Source: Fusobacterium varium (GTDB taxonomy: Bacteria > Fusobacteriota > Fusobacteriia > Fusobacteriales > Fusobacteriaceae). Taken from it: a stretch of 64,000 bases of DNA. Shown here in pieces: positions 47,332 through 56,984 of this stretch. Below the pieces are notes generated by a model. The model ran no database searches. It worked only from the letters and a program-made list of their open reading frames with translations, and was not told the DNA's origin. The position numbers and the translations under genes are program-made. Location of the stretch: NCBI GenBank assembly GCA_002356455.1, contig AP017968.1, positions 1,116,001 to 1,180,000 on the forward strand. The letters run 5' to 3'. Every line of letters begins with the position of its first letter. Position 1 is the first letter of the stretch.

Positions 47332-48672
47332 ATGAATAAATTAGAAAATTTAAAACAAGAAATACTAGAAAAAGTAAAAGAATATCATAATATAAAATTT
47401 GGAGATAAAAAAGACTTTACTGAAGGAGAAACATACATCAACTATGGAGGAAGATTCTTTGATGAGCAGGAAATGGTTAATCTTGTTGATTCTTCTCTTG
47501 ATTTTTGGCTTACTTCAGGACCTTGGGTTAAGAAATTTGAAACTAAAATGGCTGAATATTTTGATATAAAATATTGTTCTCTAACTAATTCAGGTTCATC
47601 AGCTAATCTTCTTGCATTTATGGCTTTAACTGCTCAAGAATTAGGTGATAGAAGGATAAAAAGAGGAGATGAGGTAATAACTGTATCAGCCGGGTTCCCT
47701 ACTACAGTTACTCCAATTATTCAATATGGAGCAGTTCCTGTATTTGTAGATGTAACAGTTCCAGCATATAACATAGATGTTAATATGCTAGAAGAAGCAT
47801 TAAGTGAAAAAACAAAAGCTGTAATGATAGCACATACATTAGGAAATCCTTTTAATCTTCAGGGAGTAAAAGATTTTTGTAAAAAACATAATCTATGGCT
47901 TGTAGAAGATAACTGTGATGCTTTAGGTTCTGAATACTGTATAGATGGAAAATGGAAAAAAACAGGAACAATAGGTGATATAGGAACATCAAGTTTTTAT
48001 CCACCTCATCATATGACTATGGGAGAGGGAGGAGCTGTATATACAGATAATCCTCTGCTTCATAAATTAATAAAATCTTTCAGAGACTGGGGAAGAGACT
48101 GCTGGTGTGAAAGTGGTGTAGATGATACATGCCATATGAGATTTACTAAACAGTATGGAGAGCTTCCATTAGGATATGATCATAAATATGTATATTCACA
48201 TTTTGGATATAATCTAAAAGTAACAGATATGCAGGCAGCTATTGGAGTTGCGCAATTAGATAAACTTCCACATATAGTAGAGGCTAGAAGAAGAAACTGG
48301 AATAGATTGTATGAAGGATTAAAAGATATTCAAGATAAAATAATACTTCCAGAACCAGAAAAGAACTCAAAACCAAGCTGGTTTGGATTTTTAATATCTG
48401 TAAAAGAAGGAACAGGAAAATCAAGAGTGGAACTTGCAAAGCATCTTGAAGCTAATAAAATACAAACAAGAAATCTATTTGCAGGAAATCTTTTAAAACA
48501 TCCAGCTTTTGATGAAATGAGAAAGAATGGAGAAGGATTCAGAGTAATAGGAGATTTAAAAAATACAGACTTCATTATGAATAATACTCTATGGGTAGGA
48601 GTATATCCTGGAATGACAGATGAAATGTTAGATTTTATGATAAAGAAAATAAAAGAATATATACTTAGGTAA
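47332..48672 (+). CDS. rfbH: CDP-4-dehydro-6-deoxyglucose 3-dehydrase (RfbH/E1)
   Basis: This enzyme of about 446 residues is a DegT-fold, pyridoxamine-phosphate and [2Fe-2S] dependent dehydrase that removes the 3-hydroxyl in CDP-3,6-dideoxyhexose synthesis. The usual PLP lysine is replaced by His in SFYPPHHMTMGEGGA (His226/227), the hallmark of RfbH. Cys residues of the cluster lie in DWGRDCWCESGVDDTCHMRF. The second ATG (47332) has GAGG at correct spacing; one at 47320 does not. rfbF and rfbG follow. Confidence 0.95.
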   Translation: MNKLENLKQEILEKVKEYHNIKFGDKKDFTEGETYINYGGRFFDEQEMVNLVDSSLDFWLTSGPWVKKFETKMAEYFDIKYCSLTNSGSSANLLAFMALTAQELGDRRIKRGDEVITVSAGFPTTVTPIIQYGAVPVFVDVTVPAYNIDVNMLEEALSEKTKAVMIAHTLGNPFNLQGVKDFCKKHNLWLVEDNCDALGSEYCIDGKWKKTGTIGDIGTSSFYPPHHMTMGEGGAVYTDNPLLHKLIKSFRDWGRDCWCESGVDDTCHMRFTKQYGELPLGYDHKYVYSHFGYNLKVTDMQAAIGVAQLDKLPHIVEARRRNWNRLYEGLKDIQDKIILPEPEKNSKPSWFGFLISVKEGTGKSRVELAKHLEANKIQTRNLFAGNLLKHPAFDEMRKNGEGFRVIGDLKNTDFIMNNTLWVGVYPGMTDEMLDFMIKKIKEYILR

Positions 48673-48684
48673 GGAGGATAAGAG

Positions 48685-49458
48685 ATGAAAGCAGTAATAT
48701 TAGCAGGTGGATATGGAACAAGACTTAGTGAAGCGACAAACCTTATCCCAAAACCAATGGTAGAAATAGGAGGAAAACCAATTCTATGGCATATTATGAA
48801 AACATATTCTCACTATGGGATAAATGAATTTATTATCTGTTGTGGATATAAAGGATATGTAATAAAAGAATGGTTCTCAAATTATTTTCTTCATACAAGT
48901 GATGTAACATTTGATCTGCAAAATAATGAAATGACAGTACACGACTGCCATTCAGAAAACTGGAAAGTAACTCTTGTAGATACAGGACTTGAAACTATGA
49001 CAGGTGGAAGAATTAAAAGAATAGAAAAATATATAGGAAATGAAACTTTTCTTTTAACATATGGTGATGGGGTAACAGATTTAAATATAGGTGAAAGTAT
49101 AAAATTTCATAAAGAAAGTGGGAAAACTTTAACTGTTACAGCATATAAGCCACAAGGAAAATTTGGATCATTGGATATAGATGAGCAAGGAAATGTAAAG
49201 GCTTTTACAGAGAAGCCAGCAGGAGATGGAAGCTGGATAAATGCAGGATATTTCATATGTGAGCCAGAAGTATTTAATTATATAACTGAAGGAGATTCAA
49301 CTATATTTGAAAGAGCTCCTCTAGAAAATATAGCTAAAGATGGAAAAATGAATTCATTTAAGCATACAGGTTTCTGGAAGCCTATGGATATATTAAGAGA
49401 TAATAAAGAATTGAATGATATGTGGGATAGTGGAAAAGCTCCATGGAAAGTGTGGTAA
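48685..49458 (+). CDS. rfbF: Glucose-1-phosphate cytidylyltransferase
   Basis: The 257-residue enzyme makes CDP-glucose from Glc-1-P and CTP, the first step towards CDP-3,6-dideoxyhexoses. It has the signature AGGYGTRLSEATNLIPKPMVEIGGKPILWHIMK and the later TYGDGVTDLNI and FTEKPAGDGSWINAGYF. Length is typical. It lies between rfbH and rfbG with gaps of about 12 bp. Confidence 0.96.
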   Translation: MKAVILAGGYGTRLSEATNLIPKPMVEIGGKPILWHIMKTYSHYGINEFIICCGYKGYVIKEWFSNYFLHTSDVTFDLQNNEMTVHDCHSENWKVTLVDTGLETMTGGRIKRIEKYIGNETFLLTYGDGVTDLNIGESIKFHKESGKTLTVTAYKPQGKFGSLDIDEQGNVKAFTEKPAGDGSWINAGYFICEPEVFNYITEGDSTIFERAPLENIAKDGKMNSFKHTGFWKPMDILRDNKELNDMWDSGKAPWKVW

Positions 49459-49469
49459 TTGGAGGAAGA

Positions 49470-50546
49470 ATGAAAAATTTTAATAATGTGTATAAAGGAA
49501 AAAGAGTTCTGGTAACAGGTCATACTGGACTTAAAGGTTCATGGTTATCAATATGGCTCAGGGAACTAGGCGCTGAAGTAATAGGTTATTCATTAGAACC
49601 ATATACAGAAAAGGACAATTTTGTTTTATCTCATTTATCAGAAAAGATAGTTGATATTAGAGGAGATATAAGAGACAGAAAACATTTAAGAGAAATATTT
49701 GATAAATATCAGCCAGAGATAGTATTTCATTTAGCAGCTCAGCCATTAGTAAGACTATCATATGATATTCCAGTGGAAACATATGAAACTAACCTTATGG
49801 GAACTATAAATATATTAGAAGAAATAAGAAACTGTGAAAATACTAAAATAGGAATAATGATAACAACAGATAAGTGTTATGAAAATAAAGAACAGATATG
49901 GGGATATAGAGAAAATGAAGCCTTTGGAGGATATGATCCATATTCCTCATCTAAAGGAGCTTGCGAAATAGCTATACAATCATGGAGAAATTCATTTTTT
50001 AATCCTAAAGATTATGAAAAACATGGAAAAAGTATAGCAAGTGTAAGAGCTGGAAATGTAATTGGTGGAGGAGACTGGGCAAAAGACAGAATAGTTCCAG
50101 ATTGTATAAGAGCATTAGAAGAAGGGAAAGATATAGAAATAAGAAGTCCAAAATCAATAAGACCATGGGAACATGTACTTGAGCCATTAAGTGGTTATCT
50201 TTTATTAGGGCAAAAGATGATGGAAGATCCAATAAAATATTGTGAAGGATGGAACTTTGGACCAACTCTAGATGCAATAGTAAATGTATGGGAAGTAGCA
50301 GAAAAAATAGTAAAGAATTATGGAAAAGGAGATCTAAAAGATATTTCTGATCCAAATGCTTTGCATGAGGCTAAATTACTATTACTAGATATAACAAAGT
50401 CAAGATTTGAACTAGGATGGAAACCTACATTAACAATAGATAAAAGTATAGAATTAACTGCTGAATGGTATAAGAGGTATATAATTGAAGATGTATATCA
50501 ACTTTGTGTAGAGCAAATAAAGAAATTCTCTGAGTTGGGAGAATAA
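49470..50546 (+). CDS. rfbG: CDP-glucose 4,6-dehydratase
   Basis: The 358-residue extended SDR enzyme converts CDP-glucose to CDP-4-dehydro-6-deoxyglucose. It has the NAD motif VTGHTGLKGSWLSIWL, HLAAQPLVRLSYD, the catalytic YDPYSSSKGACE (YxxxK) and RPWEHVLEPLSGYL. ATG 49470 follows GGAGGAAG. An earlier in-frame ATG at 49443 overlaps rfbF and lacks a site. The stop is one base from the next start. Confidence 0.95.
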   Translation: MKNFNNVYKGKRVLVTGHTGLKGSWLSIWLRELGAEVIGYSLEPYTEKDNFVLSHLSEKIVDIRGDIRDRKHLREIFDKYQPEIVFHLAAQPLVRLSYDIPVETYETNLMGTINILEEIRNCENTKIGIMITTDKCYENKEQIWGYRENEAFGGYDPYSSSKGACEIAIQSWRNSFFNPKDYEKHGKSIASVRAGNVIGGGDWAKDRIVPDCIRALEEGKDIEIRSPKSIRPWEHVLEPLSGYLLLGQKMMEDPIKYCEGWNFGPTLDAIVNVWEVAEKIVKNYGKGDLKDISDPNALHEAKLLLLDITKSRFELGWKPTLTIDKSIELTAEWYKRYIIEDVYQLCVEQIKKFSELGE

Positions 50547-50547
50547 T

Positions 50548-51090
50548 ATGGAAATCATAAAAACAGAGTTAGAAGGAGTGTTTATTATAAAAAATAAAAT
50601 ATTCCAAGATGAAAGAGGAATATTTATTAAAACATATAATAAAGATGAATTTAAAAAAAATAATCTTTGTACAGAATTTAGAGAAAGTTATTTTTCTATT
50701 TCAAATAAAAATGTAATAAGAGGGATGCATTTTCAACTTCCTCCTTTTGAACATGAAAAACTAGTTTATGTAGCAAAGGGAAAAGTATTAGATGTTATTG
50801 TAGATTTAAGAAAAAATTCTAAAACTTTAGGAAAATATATAAGTTTAGAATTATCAGAAGAAAATGGATATTCTGTATATATTCCCAAAGGATTAGCGCA
50901 TGGATTTAAGTCTCTAGAAGATGGAAGTATCATGATTTACAATGTAGCGACAGTATATAATTCTGAAAGTGATTATGGAATTAGATGGAATAGTATTGGA
51001 TTTGATTGGAAAATAGAAAACCCTATAATGTCAGCCAGAGATAAGAAGTTTGAGAGTATGAATGATTTTTTGAAAAAAGAGGTATTTTAA
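50548..51090 (+). CDS. RfbC-like sugar-nucleotide epimerase (AscE-type candidate)
   Basis: The 180-residue cupin belongs to the dTDP-4-dehydrorhamnose 3,5-epimerase family. It shows DERGIFIKTYNKDEF, RESYFSISNKNVIRGMHFQLPPFEHEKLVYVAKGKVLDVIVDLRKNS and IPKGLAHGFKSLEDG, with the catalytic His in RGMHFQ. No rfbA, rfbB or rfbD for rhamnose is present. Next to rfbFGH it may instead be the C5 epimerase of CDP-ascarylose synthesis. That assignment is inference. Confidence 0.82.
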   Translation: MEIIKTELEGVFIIKNKIFQDERGIFIKTYNKDEFKKNNLCTEFRESYFSISNKNVIRGMHFQLPPFEHEKLVYVAKGKVLDVIVDLRKNSKTLGKYISLELSEENGYSVYIPKGLAHGFKSLEDGSIMIYNVATVYNSESDYGIRWNSIGFDWKIENPIMSARDKKFESMNDFLKKEVF

Positions 51091-51092
51091 AT

Positions 51093-52118
51093 ATGAAAAT
51101 ATTAATAACTGGAGCAACTGGGTTTATAGGAAGAAATTTAATTCCTATATTAGAAAAAGAAGCAGAAATAGAAAGAATATTAATTCTGATAAGGGATAGA
51201 AAAAAAGTTGAAGGTCTTTATTCGGAAAAAGTAGATGTTTGTACTATAGAAGAGGGATATGAAGAAGTTATTCGAAAATTTTTACCTGATAAAGTTATTC
51301 ATTTAGCTTCTTTTTTAACAAGTAGAAATGATAGTGAAGTTATAGACAAAATACTGGATGCAAATATAAAATTTGGAACTTTATTATTAAATGCTTTAAG
51401 AGGATGTCAAATTAAAGAGTTTATAAATTTTGGATCTTTTGCTGAGTACAGATTAGGAAATGGATTAGATAGTGCTTATTTATATACAGCTACTAAAACA
51501 GCTTTTCGAAGTATATTAAAATATTATTCTCAAATAGAAAATTTTAAATATTATAATGTAATTCCATATACAATTTATGGTAAAAAAGATACACAAAAAA
51601 AGGTAATTGACTATATAAAAGAAAGTTTTGAAAAAGAAGTGAATATGTCTTATGGAGAGCAAATATTAGATTTTATTCATATAGATGATGTATGTGATTT
51701 TATAAAAACATTATTATTTCATGAAAAAGAAATACCAAATGAACAGGAATTTTATTTAGGAACAGGAATGGGGACAAGTATAAGAGAATTAAGTAAAATA
51801 TTAGAAAAAATATATACTAAAAAAGCAAATATTAAATGGGGAAAAATTCCATATAGAGAAAGAGATATAATGTATGCAGTTGCTCCCTTGGGAAATAATA
51901 TTGAGTATTTAAATTGGAAGGCTAAATTGAAATTAGAAGATCAATTGGTAGAGCAGAGCAGAGCAGAGCAGAGCAGAGCAGAGCAGAGCAGAGCAGAGCA
52001 GAGCAGAGCAGAGCAGAGCAGAGCAGTAAATCCTAGCATATTTAAGTCAATTAATAAAGATAAAATTAATTTTTTAATCAAAGAAATACCTTTAAATAGT
52101 TTAGAGGTGTTTATATGA
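51093..52118 (+). CDS. SDR-family sugar-nucleotide reductase/epimerase with a GAGCA repeat tract
   Basis: The 341-residue extended SDR protein has the NAD motif ITGATGFIGRNLIPIL and the catalytic YTATK (YxxxK) with an upstream FGSFAEY serine region. By context it may be the 4-ketoreductase of the CDP-3,6-dideoxyhexose route (RfbJ/AscF-like). After residue 286 it runs into five tandem EQSRA units encoded by 15 GAGCA repeats, then a 30-residue tail. The core ends before the repeat. The stop overlaps the next start (ATGA). Confidence 0.82.
   Translation: MKILITGATGFIGRNLIPILEKEAEIERILILIRDRKKVEGLYSEKVDVCTIEEGYEEVIRKFLPDKVIHLASFLTSRNDSEVIDKILDANIKFGTLLLNALRGCQIKEFINFGSFAEYRLGNGLDSAYLYTATKTAFRSILKYYSQIENFKYYNVIPYTIYGKKDTQKKVIDYIKESFEKEVNMSYGEQILDFIHIDDVCDFIKTLLFHEKEIPNEQEFYLGTGMGTSIRELSKILEKIYTKKANIKWGKIPYRERDIMYAVAPLGNNIEYLNWKAKLKLEDQLVEQSRAEQSRAEQSRAEQSRAEQSRAVNPSIFKSINKDKINFLIKEIPLNSLEVFI
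51951..52026 (+). repeat. Tandem GAGCA repeat, 15 units, inside the SDR gene
   Basis: Fifteen perfect 5-bp units (51951-52025) plus one extra G are present. Five is not a multiple of three, so gain or loss of one unit shifts the frame. Adding one unit gives a TAA immediately after the tract; losing one gives a TAG three codons later. Only the present frame reads on to the overlap with the next gene. Confidence 0.95.
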
Positions 52119-53005
52119 AAATTTTAATCTTTGGTGGATTTGGATTTATTGGAAAAAATTTGATAGAAGAATTAACTAATGAATATGAGATTATAGCAAT
52201 TGATAAAAATATAGATGGGGATTTTGCGCGAAGGATACCAACTATAAAGTCATATAAATTTGATTTTTCATCACAAAAAGAATTAGGAAAAATAATATCT
52301 AAAGAAAAACCTGAATATATTATAAATTTGATATCTTATGTTACATCTGAAAGAGAATTAAATCTATTCCCTAAAATGATAGAGGATAATTTGAATATTT
52401 TTCTGAAAATATATGAAGCTTCCAAAAAATTAGAATCTTTAAAAATAATGCTGCAATTCGGTTCAGGAGAAGAGTATGGAAATATTTCAGCACCTTTTAA
52501 AGAAGAAAATAAAGAAGAACCTTCATCACCATATGCTGTAGCAAAACAGATAACAACTAATACAGCTTTAATGTTAAATAGAAATTTTAATTATCCTGTA
52601 TGCGTAATTAGACCTTCTAATCTTTTTGGAAAATATCAAAATACAAGTAAATTTATACCGTATATTTTAGAAAAATTAAGGAAAAATGAAGAAATATTGA
52701 CAACATTTGGTGAACAGAAAAGAGATTTTATATATGCAGAAGATTTTTCAAAAATTATAAAAGATTTACTAAAAAATAGTGAAAAAATAAGAGGCGAAGT
52801 AGTTAATGTAGGAAGTGGAATAAGTATTTCTCTAAAGGAAATAATTCTTTATTTAAAAGAAAAATTAAATTCTAGTTCAGAAATAAAATTCGGAGCAATT
52901 CCGTATAGAAAAAATGAAATGATGAATTTTTCTCTAGATATATCAAAATTGGAAAATATATTAAATAAAAAGTTAAATTTAGAATGGAAAGATAAAATTA
53001 ATTAG
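52115..53005 (+). CDS. SDR-family sugar-nucleotide epimerase/reductase
   Basis: The 296-residue SDR enzyme has the FGGFGFIGKNLIEEL NAD motif, LQFGSGEEYG, the catalytic SPYAVAKQ (YxxxK) and VIRPSNLFGKYQ. Near the C-terminus it shares a G.IPYR motif with the preceding SDR, so the two may be related. It probably acts on the CDP-dideoxyhexose, for example as a C2 epimerase or reductase; the exact step is unknown. Its ATG overlaps the stop of the repeat-bearing gene, so translation should depend on that frame. Confidence 0.8.
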   Translation: MKILIFGGFGFIGKNLIEELTNEYEIIAIDKNIDGDFARRIPTIKSYKFDFSSQKELGKIISKEKPEYIINLISYVTSERELNLFPKMIEDNLNIFLKIYEASKKLESLKIMLQFGSGEEYGNISAPFKEENKEEPSSPYAVAKQITTNTALMLNRNFNYPVCVIRPSNLFGKYQNTSKFIPYILEKLRKNEEILTTFGEQKRDFIYAEDFSKIIKDLLKNSEKIRGEVVNVGSGISISLKEIILYLKEKLNSSSEIKFGAIPYRKNEMMNFSLDISKLENILNKKLNLEWKDKIN

Positions 53006-53014
53006 GAGTTAAAT

Positions 53015-54319
53015 ATGAAAGAAGTAGTGATACTTGGAGCTGGAATCTCTGGGATAGCAGCAGGGTACTTTTTAGAAGATAAAAATAATAAAAAGTATAA
53101 TATAACGATTTATGAAAAAAATTTTTCATGGGGAGGATTGTGTGATAACTTTGAAATAGATGATTTTAGATTTGATAAGTTTGTACATTTTTCTTTTACA
53201 GAGAATAGAGAAGTTAAAGAAATATTTAGAAAAAGTTCAGAAAGTATTGAACATCTTCCAAATCCAAGTAATTACTACAAAGGATACTGGTTAAAACATC
53301 CAGCCCAAAATAATTTGTTCTCACTTTCAAAAGAAGAAAAAGATAAAATCCTTTTAGATTTTGAAAATAGAAAAGAAAAATCTATTGAAGAAATTAAAAA
53401 CTATGAAGAATGGTTAAGAATACAATATGGAGATTATTTTGCTGAAAACTTTCCTATGAAATACACAAAAAAATATTGGGGAGTAGAAGCTAAAGAACTT
53501 GAAACAAAGTGGGTAGGAGAAAGAATGTATAAACCTACTATAGAAGAGATAAAAAAAGGGATGGAAACAGAAGATACTCCTATAACTTATTATGCTAAAA
53601 AGATGTATTATCCTAAAAAAGGAGGATATAAAAGCTATTTATCTTATATGACAAAAGGATTAAATATAGAATTAAATTCCGAAGTGATAAAAATAGATTT
53701 AGATAAAAAAATTATACATTTTTCTAATGGAAATATAAAAAAATATGATGAGCTCATATCAAGTATTCCGTTACCAGAACTTATAAAAGTAACAGAAAAT
53801 ATTTCAAGAGAAATAAAAGAAATATCAGAACTATTGAGATGGACCTCTGGATATATAGTATCTTTAGGAATAAATACTAAAAATATTCCACCTTATCTGT
53901 GGTTTTATATTTATGATGAAGATATTTTACCAGCAAGGATATATTCTCCTAGTCATAAGTCTTTAGATAATTGTCCAGAAGGATGTTCTTCACTTCAATT
54001 GGAAATATATCATGAAAACAATAAACCTTTAAACTTATTGGAAGAAGACATTTTAAAAGATTGTATAGAAAAACTTATAAAAATGAAAGTTATAAAAGAA
54101 GAAGATATTATTGTAAGAGATATAAGACACGAAAAGTATGTTAATGTGCTATTTGACTTTAATATATACAACTCTAGAAAAAAAATAAGAGAATATTTTG
54201 AAGAAAGAGGAATAAAAACAATTGGAAGATTTGGAGAATGGGATTATTTTTGGAGTGATCAAAGTTTAATGAGTGGAAAAAATATTATAAAGGAGATACA
54301 AAAATGTTGTTTACAATAG
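53015..54319 (+). CDS. FAD-dependent amine-oxidase-fold oxidoreductase
   Basis: The 434-residue protein has the FAD motif VVILGAGISGIAAGYFLE and the GGLCDNFEIDDFRFDKFVHF stretch typical of NAD_binding_8/protoporphyrinogen-oxidase-like proteins found in O-antigen loci. Some relatives act as sugar mutases or desaturases, but nothing here fixes the reaction. It is not a standard UDP-galactopyranose mutase. It ends 16 bp inside the next gene, consistent with coupled translation. Confidence 0.72.
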   Translation: MKEVVILGAGISGIAAGYFLEDKNNKKYNITIYEKNFSWGGLCDNFEIDDFRFDKFVHFSFTENREVKEIFRKSSESIEHLPNPSNYYKGYWLKHPAQNNLFSLSKEEKDKILLDFENRKEKSIEEIKNYEEWLRIQYGDYFAENFPMKYTKKYWGVEAKELETKWVGERMYKPTIEEIKKGMETEDTPITYYAKKMYYPKKGGYKSYLSYMTKGLNIELNSEVIKIDLDKKIIHFSNGNIKKYDELISSIPLPELIKVTENISREIKEISELLRWTSGYIVSLGINTKNIPPYLWFYIYDEDILPARIYSPSHKSLDNCPEGCSSLQLEIYHENNKPLNLLEEDILKDCIEKLIKMKVIKEEDIIVRDIRHEKYVNVLFDFNIYNSRKKIREYFEERGIKTIGRFGEWDYFWSDQSLMSGKNIIKEIQKCCLQ

Positions 54320-55221
54320 CTATACCAACTTACAATAATGAAAAAAGTATTTTGCAAACAATAGAAAGTTGTTTAAATCAAGTATATAAAAATGAATATG
54401 AAATTTTAATAGTAAATAATGCATCTACAGACAAGACTTTAGAGGTAATAACTAATGTAGCACTTTATAATTTAAAAATAAAAATAATAAATAATAAAAA
54501 AACAGTATCATTATTTGAAAATCACAATATATGTTTAAAAAATTCAAATGGAGATTATATTTTATTTTGTCATGCAGATGATGAATTAAGTGAAAATGCC
54601 CTTGAAATTTTAGAAGAAAAAATAAAATATAGAAAGTATCCTCCAAAATATATTTTATGGGGACAAAGCTTATTTAGAGATTATTTTTTTTCAATAGATA
54701 AAGAAAAAATTGGATATAATACTATTTTTGCAGGAGAAAGAGCAAAAAAACTATTTTCTAGCCCTTCTGGATTAACTCCTTCAGGAACTTGTTATAGTCG
54801 AAAAAGCATTATAGAATTAGGAGGATTTAATAAAATGAAGACACGTATAACCCCTTCAGATTGGACTATAATGTTAAAAGCAGCAATAAATTCATTTGAA
54901 TTTGAAATGTTAGATAGAATTATTTTTTATAGAAAATTTGCAAGTACAAATAACGAAAATATAAAGTTTAGAGAAGCAATTTTCGCAATTGTAGACGCTT
55001 TTAATATTTTGAAAAGTGATTTAAATGAAACTGAAGTAAAAGAAATAAAAAAAAATCTGTACGAAAATAGTAATTTAAATAACTATTTTCTTTTGAAATA
55101 TTGTTTTAGTGAAAAAGTTAATATTTTTAAATATATAGGGTTTTTAATAAAAAAAGATGGCTTTTTAAAAATAGGGATGTTTATAGTAAATTTAATGAGA
55201 TTTTATAGTGAAAATAAATAG
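54304..55221 (+). CDS. GT2-family glycosyltransferase
   Basis: The 305-residue GT-A enzyme begins FTIAIPTYNNEKSILQTIESCLNQVYKNEYEILIVNNASTDKT and has the metal-binding acidic motif CHADDEL (DxD-like). It transfers one sugar of the O-unit, possibly the dideoxyhexose given its place beside those genes. That is inference. The start has AAGGAG and overlaps the preceding gene. Confidence 0.86.
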   Translation: MLFTIAIPTYNNEKSILQTIESCLNQVYKNEYEILIVNNASTDKTLEVITNVALYNLKIKIINNKKTVSLFENHNICLKNSNGDYILFCHADDELSENALEILEEKIKYRKYPPKYILWGQSLFRDYFFSIDKEKIGYNTIFAGERAKKLFSSPSGLTPSGTCYSRKSIIELGGFNKMKTRITPSDWTIMLKAAINSFEFEMLDRIIFYRKFASTNNENIKFREAIFAIVDAFNILKSDLNETEVKEIKKNLYENSNLNNYFLLKYCFSEKVNIFKYIGFLIKKDGFLKIGMFIVNLMRFYSENK

Positions 55222-55255
55222 ATATAAATAATAAAAAATAAATGGTGAAGAAAAA

Positions 55256-56971
55256 ATGTTAAAAAAAATAAAAAAACTTTTTTCAAAAGAAGAAATAAAA
55301 AAACTATTAGGAATAACAGTTTTTTCAATAATAATTTCTTTAAGTGAGGTAGTAGGACTCTCAACAATAGTTCCATTCATGGCAATGGTAACTAATCAGA
55401 ATATAATATTTGAGAATAAATATTTAAAATTAATATATAATTTTTTTGGCTTTGAAAGTACTAAGAATTTTATACTTTATTTTGGAATAACAATAGTAAT
55501 AATATTTCTGATAAAAAATGTTTTAAATATATTTTTCAATTATATATTAGTATCTTTTACAAGAAATAATTACTTTACATTTACAAATAGATTAATGAAT
55601 AATTACCTGAAATATCCATATCAAAACTTTGTAAAAAAGAACTCAAATGATCTTATGAAAAATATTACAACAGAAGCTAATTTTTTAGTGATATTAATTC
55701 AATACTTTTTAATGATGTTAAGTGAAATATGTGTAGTACTTTTTATATATCTGCTAATGTTGTATGTTGATTTAAAAATAACTTTATTTGTTTCAATATT
55801 TATGGGAATAAATATACTTCTTATAAAGCACTTAATATTAAATAAAACAAAAAAATGGGGAATGGAAAGAAGTAAAGCTATAGAAGAGTATTATCAAATA
55901 ATTGGATCAACATTTGGAAATTATAAATTTATAAAATTACAATCTAATGATGAAAAAATAATGGGTAATTTTCAAAATTCCTGTAATAAATATATAGAAG
56001 TTGATAAAAAACATATGACTTCTCAACCAGTACCAAGATTAATCTTAGAGTTTTTAGGTTTTTCAGTAGTAGTAACCTTAATAATATTTTCTGTAATAGT
56101 GTATGATGAAAATGGATTAGCTAAAATAATGCCAGTAATATCAATATTTTTTATAGGCTTATATAGAATACTTCCATCAGTAAATAGGATTATTATATAT
56201 TATCAAACAATTCTTTTTTATAAAAAATCACTTGATATTATAGTTGATGAATTAGAAAGTGAAACTGAAAATATTGAAAATAACTTTATAGAATTTAATA
56301 AAAATATAGAACTGAAAAATATATGCTTTAAATTTGAGGAAGAAAAAGAAGTTTTAAAAAATATAAATTTAAATATTTTCAAAGGAGAAAAGGTAGCATT
56401 TGTAGGAGAATCAGGCTCTGGAAAAACAACCCTTGTAGATTTAATAACAGGGTTATATAAACCTAAAAATGGAGATGTATATTTAGATGATATTAAATTA
56501 GAAGATAAAAACATTAGCTATTGGAGACAAAGTATAGGATATATTCCACAAGAAGTCTATCTTTTTGATGGAACAATAGCAGATAATGTTGTATTTAATA
56601 GAGAATACAATGAAGAGAAATTAATAGAATCGTTAAAAAAAGCAAGAATATGGGAATTCTTAAAAAGAAAAGAAGGTATAAAAACAATAGTAGGAGATAG
56701 AGGAATAATGTTATCTGGAGGACAGAAACAGAGAATAGCAATAGCTAGGGCTCTTTATGATAATCCAGAAGTATTAGTACTAGATGAAGCTACTTCAGCA
56801 TTAGATAGTGAAACAGAGGAAGAAATAATGAAAGAAATATATGATGTATCAGAGGATAGAACCTTAATCATAGTAGCTCATAGACTTACAACATTAAAAG
56901 ATTGTGACAGAATCTTTGTTATAAATAATGGAGAAGTAGAAAGAATAGTAAAATCGGTAGAAGAATTATAA
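55256..56971 (+). CDS. PglK-like ABC transporter, probable lipid-linked oligosaccharide flippase
   Basis: The 571-residue ABC exporter half-transporter has about six N-terminal membrane helices and a C-terminal ATPase with Walker A GESGSGKTTL, signature LSGGQKQRIAIARAL, Walker B VLVLDEATSALD and the H-loop VAHRL. The N-terminal sequence resembles Campylobacter PglK, which flips undecaprenyl-linked oligosaccharide. No Wzx is visible, so this is the best flippase candidate for the locus. It is the last gene and ends at a terminator. Confidence 0.85.
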   Translation: MLKKIKKLFSKEEIKKLLGITVFSIIISLSEVVGLSTIVPFMAMVTNQNIIFENKYLKLIYNFFGFESTKNFILYFGITIVIIFLIKNVLNIFFNYILVSFTRNNYFTFTNRLMNNYLKYPYQNFVKKNSNDLMKNITTEANFLVILIQYFLMMLSEICVVLFIYLLMLYVDLKITLFVSIFMGINILLIKHLILNKTKKWGMERSKAIEEYYQIIGSTFGNYKFIKLQSNDEKIMGNFQNSCNKYIEVDKKHMTSQPVPRLILEFLGFSVVVTLIIFSVIVYDENGLAKIMPVISIFFIGLYRILPSVNRIIIYYQTILFYKKSLDIIVDELESETENIENNFIEFNKNIELKNICFKFEEEKEVLKNINLNIFKGEKVAFVGESGSGKTTLVDLITGLYKPKNGDVYLDDIKLEDKNISYWRQSIGYIPQEVYLFDGTIADNVVFNREYNEEKLIESLKKARIWEFLKRKEGIKTIVGDRGIMLSGGQKQRIAIARALYDNPEVLVLDEATSALDSETEEEIMKEIYDVSEDRTLIIVAHRLTTLKDCDRIFVINNGEVERIVKSVEEL

Positions 56972-56984
56972 AAAATAAAATTTT

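Noticed and set aside
51951-52026. GAGCA tract as a CRISPR array or ribosome-binding cluster.
   Set aside because: It is a pure 5-bp microsatellite without spacers and lies inside a coding frame.
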